Assembly (NCBI GenBank): GCA_026706165.1
Contig: JAPOZF010000210.1
Coordinates: 1-5,934, forward strand
DNA: 5,934 nucleotides
Direction of reading: 5' to 3'
From: Gemmatimonadota bacterium
GTDB taxonomy: Bacteria > Latescibacterota > UBA2968 > UBA8231
A model generated the notes under the pieces. The model did not search any database. It was not told the DNA's origin and was given only the letters and a program-made list of their open reading frames with translations. Numbering within the stretch: position 1 is the first letter of the stretch; each line of letters starts with the position of its first letter. Made by a program: the position numbers and the translations under genes. Positions 1 through 5,137 of this stretch are shown piece by piece.

Positions 1-1
1 C

Positions 2-909
2 GCCGCGGCCGCGGCCGCCGCCGGGTTCGGACCGCTTGCCCAGGGGTCGGACGGAGCCGGGTCGATACGGATTCCGGCCTGCATGTGCGGGGTTTACGGG
101 TTCAAGCCCTCCTGGTCGCTCGTTCCCCAGTACCCGGCCAGCGCCGTCGAGCCGTTCTCCCACATGGGGCCGATCACCCGCAGCGTCGCCGATGCCGCGG
201 CCATGCTCACCGTCATGGCCGGCGAGGACGCCCGCGACCGCGCCTCGCTTCCCTCGGGGAGGAGGTCGACTGGACGGGGATCCGCATCGCCTGGTCGCCG
301 GATCTCGGGTACGCCGCGGTCGACCCGGAGGTGGTGGCCGCGGCGGAGGCCGCGGCGCAGCGCTTCGCCGGGCTCGGCTGCCGCATCGAGGAGGACCACC
401 CCGACCTCGGCGACCCCTGGGAGCCGATCGTCGACGTCCTCTGGTCGACCTCGTTCGCCGGGCTGTTCCACGACGGCTTCGAGTCCGTGAAGGACCGCCT
501 CGACCCGGGGCTCGCCGCGGTGATCGAGGCCGGGGCCCGCTGCTCCGGCCCCCAGGTCGGGGCGGCGCACGCCCGCCGCATCGACTACTACCACGACTGG
601 CGCCGCTTCATGGAGCGCTACGATTTCGTCATGACCCCGGCCCTGCCGGTGACCGCCTTCCCCGCCGGCAGGGACCATCCCGGGGAGATCGCCGGCAGCC
701 CGGCCACCTATCTCGGCTGGACGGCCTTCACCTACCCGTTCAACATCACCGGACAGCCGGCGGCCACTCTTCCCTGCGGGTTCGTCGACGGCCTGCCGGC
801 CGGCCTGCAGATCGCCGGCCGCTGGCGCCGGGACGCCGAGGTCCTGCGCGCTTCCGCGGCTTTCGAGCGCCTCGCCCCGTGGGCGCACCGGCGCCCGCCC
901 CTGGCATGA
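2..909 (+). pseudogene. Amidase (amidase signature family), 5'-truncated by window edge and frameshifted
   Basis: Amidase-signature enzymes hydrolyse C-N amide bonds with a Ser-cisSer-Lys triad. The reading frame is open from base 2. It encodes an Ala-rich helix, then GSDGAGSIRIPA, whose second Ser (codon 62-64) is the expected nucleophile, then CGVYGFKPS and HMGPITRSVADAA, all typical of the family. The catalytic Lys and cis-Ser would lie left of the window. Near 250-260 the frame moves by one base: frame 2 gives DARDRASLP, then frame 1 continues with GEEVDWTGIRIAWSPDLGY through YDFVMTPALPVTAFP and FNITGQPAATLPCGF to the stop at 907-909. About ten residues that relatives usually have between SLP and the RIAWSPDLGY strand also seem to be missing. 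The gene is therefore either a pseudogene or carries a sequencing or assembly error. Its stop overlaps the next gene's ATG. The family is clear; the substrate is not, and a GatA-type amidotransferase role is less likely without gatB or gatC in view. Confidence 0.85.
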
Positions 910-2147
910 CCGTGGAGATCCGCGCCGTCCGCGAGCAGGAGCTCGAGGAGATGATCGAGCTCCAGTGCCTGGTCTTCCGCCCGGGCGGCCACGAACGCTA
1001 CAACGCCTACATCCGCGGCGACTCCTCGTACGAGCTCGAGCAGACCCGGGTCGTGGTCGTCGACGGCGGGATCGTCGCCACCCTGCGAGTCTGGGACCGC
1101 ACCGTCCGGGTCGGGGAAACCGCGGTGAGGATGGGGGGGATCGGCGGCGTCGGAACCCACCCCGACCACCGCCGCCGCGGCCATGCCTCGGCCGTGCTCC
1201 GGGACGCCGTCGACTGGATGCGGGGCCGCGGCTACCTCACCAGCGTGCTCTTCACCGAGGTCGCCACCGAGTTCTACCGCCGCCACGGCTGGGGGAGCGT
1301 GCCGATGCCGGGTTTCCGCCTTGCCGCCCCGGGCGCCCGGGCAACCCTTCCGGAGCCCGGAGAGGGTGCTGGGGAGTGGCGGGTCGAAGCCTTCGACGAA
1401 GTTCGCGACCTCGAGGCCGCGATGGCGCTGTACGACAGGTACAACGCCGGCCTCAGCGGCTCCCTGGTCAGGGACCGGCCCTACTGGTACTCGGAGCCGG
1501 CGAGGATCCGGGGAATCCTTCCTGCCGCGGTCGCCCTCGACGCCGGGGGGAACCTGCGCGGCTACCTCAACTACCGGATCGAGGAAAGGCAGGCGGAGGT
1601 GTGCGAGCTGGCCGTCGACGAGGCCGCGGCAACGGCGACCGATGCCCTGGTGCGGCATTTCCTGCGGGAGTGCGCCGCGCAGGGGGCCGGCGAGATCGTC
1701 GGGGAGCTGCCGCACCGGCACCCGGTCGTCGATCTGCTCTGCGAGTACTGCGGCGGGGATCTGGAGCTGACCGGGAACGCCACCACCATGTGGAAGGCGC
1801 TGGACCTTTCCGGATTGCTCTCCGCCCTGCTGCCGGAGCTGCGTCAGCGGGTGGAGTCCGCCTCCCCGGGGCCGGCCGCCCTGCTCTTCGAGGCCGGAGG
1901 GGAGCGCTCCTCCCTGGCGCTCGATTCGCAAGGGCGGCTGCTTCTCGATCCGCGGCCGCCCGCGGGGCCGGCCCTGCCTTTGAGCGGCGAGATGCTGTGG
2001 CGCCTGCTGCTCGGGGAGAGCGGCTGGTCCGACATCGAGGCTTCCCCGGCTGCCCGCGGGGAGGCGGTCGATCCGGCGCAGTCCCGGCTGCTGGCGGCCC
2101 TTTTTCCGCGGCGCCGGGTGATCTACTGGGCGCCCGACCATTTCTGA
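906..2147 (+). CDS. Eis-like GNAT family N-acetyltransferase
   Basis: This 413-residue protein fits the three-domain Eis family (about 400 residues), whose members move acetyl from acetyl-CoA to amines, for example on aminoglycosides or proteins. Residues 1 to about 145 form GNAT domain 1, with the acetyl-CoA loop VGTHPDHRRRGHAS at about 82-95 and FYRRHGW at 123-129. Tyr124 lines up with the catalytic Tyr of mycobacterial Eis. Residues about 150-290 form a degenerate second GNAT domain (YLNYRIEERQAEVCELAVDE). Residues about 295-413 form an SCP2-like domain ending in Phe, as in Eis, where the C-terminal carboxylate serves as general base. The ATG at 906 overlaps the amidase stop (ATGA), and no Shine-Dalgarno precedes it, which points to translational coupling. 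Earlier in-frame ATGs lie inside the amidase and give Arg/Pro-rich nonsense. There is no signal peptide. The substrate is unknown. Confidence 0.88.
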   Translation: MTVEIRAVREQELEEMIELQCLVFRPGGHERYNAYIRGDSSYELEQTRVVVVDGGIVATLRVWDRTVRVGETAVRMGGIGGVGTHPDHRRRGHASAVLRDAVDWMRGRGYLTSVLFTEVATEFYRRHGWGSVPMPGFRLAAPGARATLPEPGEGAGEWRVEAFDEVRDLEAAMALYDRYNAGLSGSLVRDRPYWYSEPARIRGILPAAVALDAGGNLRGYLNYRIEERQAEVCELAVDEAAATATDALVRHFLRECAAQGAGEIVGELPHRHPVVDLLCEYCGGDLELTGNATTMWKALDLSGLLSALLPELRQRVESASPGPAALLFEAGGERSSLALDSQGRLLLDPRPPAGPALPLSGEMLWRLLLGESGWSDIEASPAARGEAVDPAQSRLLAALFPRRRVIYWAPDHF

Positions 2148-2181
2148 AAACCCGCGGCAGGGGTCCGCGGCGAGGAGGATG

Positions 2182-2187
2182 AGGAGA
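2182..2187 (+). promoter_or_regulatory. Ribosome binding site for the GTG-started oxidoreductase
   Basis: AGGAGA ends five bases before the GTG at 2193. A stronger AGGAGG at 2173-2178 lies 14 bases from the GTG and is less well placed for it. The two purine tracts make this the best-supported initiation site in the cassette and justify the GTG start. Confidence 0.6.
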
Positions 2188-2192
2188 AGAAC

Positions 2193-3212
2193 GTGAGTCC
2201 GAGGAAGAGGTTTCGATGCGGGGTGATCGGGTACAGCCCCGCCTTCAACATGGGGCGGCTCCACCTGGAGGCGATGACGAAGAACCCGGGGATGGAGGCG
2301 GCCGCGGTCTGCGATCTCGATCCCGAATACCGGGCCGCGGCCGCCCGGGACTGGCCGGGGGCGACGGTCTACAGCCGCGTCGGCGACATGCTGCGCCGCG
2401 CCGAGCTCGACCTCGTCGCCGTGATCACCCCGCACAACACCCACGCCAGGCTGGTGCTGCAGTGCCTCGAAGCCGGGGCGGGCGTGGTCTGCGAGAAGCC
2501 CCTGGCGATCACAAGCCGGGAGATCAGTGAGATGATCGCCCTGTCGAAGCGCCGCAAGGTCATGCTGTCGACCTTCCACAACCGCCGCTGGGACAGCGAT
2601 TTCCTGCTTTTATGTGACTTGATACACAAGGAGAAGGCGATCGGCGGGCCGTTCCGGATCGAGTGCGGCTTCTACAGGTACGGGGAGTCGGGGGCCTGGT
2701 GGCGCTCGGACAAGAAGATCTCCGGCGGCGCCATCTACGACTGGGGCGCTCACTTCACCGACTGGGTCCTGCAGCTGGTCGGGGACGAGATCGACTGGGT
2801 CAGCGGCTTCCAGGTGAAGAACCCCGCCTGGGGGTCGTACACCAACGAGGACCACTCCGAGTACACCCTGAAGTTCAAGGGGGGCTGCGAGGTGACCCAG
2901 ACCATATCGAACCTGTCGATGAGTCCCCGGCCCCGTTGGCGGGTCCTCGGCGACCGCGGCGCCATCGAGGCGGTCGAGGAGGGCTTCCTGCTGCGCACCC
3001 TCGTCAACGGCAGGCAGATGAGCGCCGTGGTCCCGGTGCCGGAACGGTTGCCGACTGCCGAGCTGTTCTACGCCAACGTGTACCGCCACCTGCAGGGGAG
3101 GGGGAAGCTGGCGGTCACCGCGGAGTCCGCGGCCCGCGTCATCGGGGTGCTCGAGGCGGCCAACCTCTCCGCCGCCCGGGGCTCCGCCCCGGTGAAGCCG
3201 GCGTTCAAATAG
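2193..3212 (+). CDS. Gfo/Idh/MocA family oxidoreductase
   Basis: The 339-residue product is a soluble NAD(P)-dependent dehydrogenase of the Gfo/Idh/MocA superfamily, which oxidises or reduces hydroxyl groups of sugars, inositols and related compounds. The N-terminal Rossmann domain starts almost at once (GVIGYSPAFNMGR at about 10-22, a variant of the GxGxxG loop) and has an acidic strand end at VCDLD. EKP at 101-103 is the family's conserved cofactor and active-site motif. FHNRRWD at 128-134 leads into the C-terminal alpha/beta substrate domain, and GGAIYDWGAHFTDW at 178-191 carries the usual Asp183 and His187 catalytic pair. Length is normal for the family. The GTG start leaves a short, plausible leader before the first beta strand. 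The gene lies 45 bases after the acetyltransferase and 12 before the creatininase homologue, so co-expression is likely. Substrate specificity cannot be read from sequence. Confidence 0.92.
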   Translation: MSPRKRFRCGVIGYSPAFNMGRLHLEAMTKNPGMEAAAVCDLDPEYRAAAARDWPGATVYSRVGDMLRRAELDLVAVITPHNTHARLVLQCLEAGAGVVCEKPLAITSREISEMIALSKRRKVMLSTFHNRRWDSDFLLLCDLIHKEKAIGGPFRIECGFYRYGESGAWWRSDKKISGGAIYDWGAHFTDWVLQLVGDEIDWVSGFQVKNPAWGSYTNEDHSEYTLKFKGGCEVTQTISNLSMSPRPRWRVLGDRGAIEAVEEGFLLRTLVNGRQMSAVVPVPERLPTAELFYANVYRHLQGRGKLAVTAESAARVIGVLEAANLSAARGSAPVKPAFK

Positions 3213-3218
3213 AAAGGA
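3212..3218 (+). promoter_or_regulatory. Ribosome binding site for the creatininase-family gene
   Basis: GAAAGGA overlaps the last base of the preceding TAG stop and sits six bases before the ATG at 3225. It fixes that start and places the two genes in one tight unit. Confidence 0.6.
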
Positions 3219-3224
3219 CCCGAA

Positions 3225-3968
3225 ATGCTCCTCGGCGAAATGACCTCGCCCCAGATCGACGCGCTGCCGCGCGACATCGTCGTCTACATCCCGGTCGCCT
3301 CGTGCGAGCAGCACAGCCTGCACCTGCCGGTGCTGACCGACAGCATGATCGGGGAGGAGGTGGCGCGGCGGGTCCACGAGCGCATCCCCGACGACGTGCT
3401 CGTGCTGCCGGTGCAGTGGCTGGGGTACTCCCAGCACCACATCCGCTACCCCGGCACGGTCAGCGCCGTCAGCGAGACCCACCTGCTGCTGATGATGGAC
3501 ATCGTCGCCTCCATGGTCGGCAGCGGCTTCCGCAAGATCCTGATCCAGAACAGCCACGGCGGCAACGGCGCCAACATCCAGGTGCTCCTGCAGCGGCTGA
3601 TGGAGCGCTACCCGGAAGGGGAGGCGGAGTTTTTTTCGCGCTGGGCCTGGGCCGACGCCGACACCCTCAACCGGATCCGCGACCTGCCGCAAGGATCCGG
3701 GCACGCCGGGGAGACCGAGACGTCGATGATCCTGGCGCTCCGCCCCGACCTCGTGCACACCGGAAAGCTCGACCCCGACGGCGAGCGCGAGGGGATGCGG
3801 GTACCGGGCATGTCCTCCTACCACCGCTTCGACCAGCGCACCCGCCACGGCGGGGTCGGCGACCCCCGGCCCGCCACCGCGGACAAGGGAGAGCGCATGC
3901 TCGACACCTCCGCGGACGAGATCGCCGGGCAGGTGCTCGCCATCCGGGCGCTGAAGCCGTTCGGGTGA
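3225..3968 (+). CDS. Creatininase family protein (creatinine amidohydrolase-like)
   Basis: This 247-residue protein belongs to the creatininase/MftE/FAPy-deformylase family, metal-dependent hydrolases that open cyclic amides or cut formamide and peptide-like C-N bonds. All the family's landmark motifs are visible. IPVASCEQHSLHLPVLTD at about 22-39 supplies metal ligands Glu28, His30 and Asp39. NSHGGNGAN at 109-117 supplies His111. HAGETETS at 160-167 supplies Glu163. The motif is SCEQHSLHLP where many members have EQHGPHLP, a mild substitution. Length is normal and no signal peptide is present. There are no mycofactocin genes nearby, so a maturation-peptidase (MftE) role is unsupported. The partner is a Gfo/Idh oxidoreductase 12 bases upstream, and an amidase lies further up, which suggests catabolism or processing of an amide or lactam. 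True creatinine hydrolysis is not established. Confidence 0.9.
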   Translation: MLLGEMTSPQIDALPRDIVVYIPVASCEQHSLHLPVLTDSMIGEEVARRVHERIPDDVLVLPVQWLGYSQHHIRYPGTVSAVSETHLLLMMDIVASMVGSGFRKILIQNSHGGNGANIQVLLQRLMERYPEGEAEFFSRWAWADADTLNRIRDLPQGSGHAGETETSMILALRPDLVHTGKLDPDGEREGMRVPGMSSYHRFDQRTRHGGVGDPRPATADKGERMLDTSADEIAGQVLAIRALKPFG

Positions 3969-3987
3969 AGCCGGGCCGGGGCCGGTT

Positions 3988-4884
3988 TCAGGCGCGTTCG
4001 AACAGCAGGCTGAGGTCGAGGGCGGGAGCCGAGTGGGTGAGGGCCCCGATCGAGACCAGGTCGACACCGGTCAGGGCGATGTCGCGGACGTTGTGGAGGC
4101 CGATGCCGCCCGTCGCCTCGATCTCGATCGGCGGATCGTGCGGGCGTATCAGCGCCACCGCCTCCCGGATTGCCTCGGGGGGCATGTTGTCGAGCAGGAT
4201 CCGGTCCGGCCGCATGCCTCGCTCCAGGGCGGTGAGCTCGCGCACTTCGTCGAGGTCGCGGGCTTCCGCCATGACGCGCGGGGAAGCGGCGCCTTCGGCA
4301 CCAGCCTTTGCGGCACCTTCCCGGGCCAGCCGCTCCGCCGCGGCGTTGTTGAGCCCGCTGCGGTGGTTGACGCCGCCCCCGCAGCGGACCGCGTACTTCT
4401 CCAGCTGCCGCAGCCCGGGGGTGGTCTTGCGGGTATCGGTGACGCGCACCCCGGTGCCGGAGATGGCGGTGACGAAGCCGCGGGTCAGGGTGGCGGTCCC
4501 CGAGAGGCGCTGCAGCAGGTTGAGGGCGGTGCGCTCCCCGACCAGCAGGGAACGGGCCGACCCCGAGATCTCGGCGACGGTTTCACCCGCCTCGGCGATG
4601 CCCCCCTCCGCGGCGAGGCGGCCGAACTGCACCGAGCCGTCGAGGCGGCGGAAGACCGCGCAGGCGACCGGCAGGCCGGCGATCACCCCCCGCTGCCGGG
4701 CGACGATGCGGGCCCGCGCCCGCGCCCGCGGGGCGACCGTCCAGGCCGTGGTCAGGTCCGCCTCCGGGGAGGGTTCCCGAGAGCCGAGGTCCTCGGCGAG
4801 GGCCGCCGCGGCGATGGCGTCGACGAAGGCCGCGTCCGGCGCGCCGGCTGCCTCCAGTCCGGTGAATCGAGGGAGCGGACTCAT
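3988..4884 (-). CDS. nadC: Nicotinate-nucleotide pyrophosphorylase (quinolinate phosphoribosyltransferase), lacking the KDNH loop
   Basis: NadC converts quinolinate and PRPP to nicotinate mononucleotide, CO2 and pyrophosphate in de novo NAD synthesis. The 298-residue product shows ALAEDLG at 28-34, ERTALNLLQRLSGTATLT at 117-134 (Arg118), TDTRKTTPGLRQLEKYAV at 149-166 (Arg152, Lys153), GGGVNHR at 169-175, MAEA at 205-208 (Glu207), ILLDNM at 229-234 (Asp232), the phosphate loop EATGGI at 256-261, and GALTHSAPALDLSL near the end. The odd point is that after HRSGLNNAA the family's LIKDNH stretch is absent: the chain goes straight to AERLAREGAAKAG. Arg175 to Glu207 is 32 residues, against 39 in the M. 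tuberculosis enzyme as I recall it. No other frame encodes the motif. Activity is therefore doubtful, although identity with the family is clear. ModD is an alternative, but the TRKTTPG and GGGVNHR motifs favour NadC. The start at 4884 has no clear Shine-Dalgarno. No nadA or nadB is in view. Confidence 0.88.
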   Translation of the reverse strand: MSPLPRFTGLEAAGAPDAAFVDAIAAAALAEDLGSREPSPEADLTTAWTVAPRARARARIVARQRGVIAGLPVACAVFRRLDGSVQFGRLAAEGGIAEAGETVAEISGSARSLLVGERTALNLLQRLSGTATLTRGFVTAISGTGVRVTDTRKTTPGLRQLEKYAVRCGGGVNHRSGLNNAAAERLAREGAAKAGAEGAASPRVMAEARDLDEVRELTALERGMRPDRILLDNMPPEAIREAVALIRPHDPPIEIEATGGIGLHNVRDIALTGVDLVSIGALTHSAPALDLSLLFERA

Positions 4885-4932
4885 GCCGTTGCCCGGGTAC
4901 CCGCGGTTTTCCGGGCACCGCCGGTTGCCAGA

Positions 4933-4969
4933 TCAGAGATATGATTCATTCCGGGAAGAATATACCTGA
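4933..4969. repeat. Imperfect inverted repeat in the divergent promoter region (possible operator)
   Basis: TCAGAGATAT (4933-4942) and ATATACCTGA (4960-4969) are inverted copies matching at 8 of 10 positions, separated by 17 bases. Nested within is a second imperfect palindrome, ATTC-N10-GAAT, at 4944-4961. The position between divergent genes is where a regulator would bind. It matches no operator that I can name. Confidence 0.35.
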
Positions 4970-5063
4970 GTGGACCTGCCGGCATCACGTACAATATCGA
5001 CCGGCCATTTGTCCACCGACCGACTGAAACCGCCCGCCCGGAAATGTCGCGCAAGGAGAGATG

Positions 5064-5086
5064 CCCCCGGCGTATCGGCCCGGGGG
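5064..5086 (+). promoter_or_regulatory. GC-rich hairpin in the leader of the rightmost gene
   Basis: CCCCCGG (5064-5070) pairs perfectly with CCGGGGG (5080-5086) around a nine-base loop, and A-U and G-U pairs could extend the stem by about three. No T-run follows, so it is not a typical intrinsic terminator. It lies about 50 bases before the ATG at 5138 and could affect translation or mRNA stability. Confidence 0.4.
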
Positions 5087-5124
5087 TGTTGAACGCGCAA
5101 CCGGGCCATGCCCCATGCGCAACC

Positions 5125-5130
5125 AGGGAG
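5125..5130 (+). promoter_or_regulatory. Ribosome binding site for the rightmost gene
   Basis: AGGGAG ends seven bases before the ATG at 5138. This is the reason for choosing that start over the in-frame ATG at 5108, which has no purine tract upstream. Confidence 0.55.
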
Positions 5131-5137
5131 CCGCAGC

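Larger units (their letters stand above)
4885..5137. promoter_or_regulatory. Divergent intergenic region with AT-rich patch
   Basis: These 253 bases separate nadC (-) from the rightmost gene (+) and must hold both promoters if each gene is transcribed from here. The stretch about 4931-4969 is clearly less GC-rich than anything around it. It includes TATATT on the minus strand (4964-4959), a possible -10 for nadC, but its -35 match is poor. On the plus strand TACAAT at 4990-4995 is the best -10 candidate, again without a convincing -35. Promoter positions are therefore inference. Confidence 0.4.

Noticed and set aside
1..24. Low-complexity GCC/CGG repeat at the left edge
   Set aside because: In frame it encodes the Ala-rich helix that precedes GFGPLAQGSDGAGS in amidase-signature proteins, so it is coding sequence rather than a separate repeat.
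36..905. Long upstream extension of the acetyltransferase frame
   Set aside because: The extension is Arg/Pro/Gly-rich and runs antiphase to a recognisable amidase. It is open only because of high GC. The real protein starts at 906.
2179..2196. Five-codon ORF (MRRRT) whose TGA overlaps the GTG start of the oxidoreductase
   Set aside because: The codons are simply the purine-rich Shine-Dalgarno tract read in frame, and a five-residue product has no support.
732..2579. 615-codon open frame on the minus strand opposite the acetyltransferase and oxidoreductase
   Set aside because: Its composition is typical of a high-GC shadow, with no family motifs, and both genes on the other strand are well supported.
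3225..3968. Mycofactocin maturation peptidase (MftE) assignment
   Set aside because: The fold matches, but no mftA, mftB, mftC or mftD is nearby, so only the wider creatininase family is claimed.
3969..3987. Possible bidirectional terminator between the convergent creatininase-family gene and nadC
   Set aside because: The CCGG-rich bases give only a 4-bp stem with poor continuation and no T-run, so it cannot be called from sequence.
4891..4916. GCCCGG...CCGGGC inverted repeat and the CGGGTACCCG palindrome just upstream of nadC
   Set aside because: A six-base stem with a 14-base loop, and short palindromes, are expected by chance at this GC content.
2610..4969. Long open frames on either strand across the oxidoreductase, creatininase and nadC region
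   Set aside because: They are Arg- or His/Asp/Gly-rich shadows of recognisable genes and contain no conserved motif.
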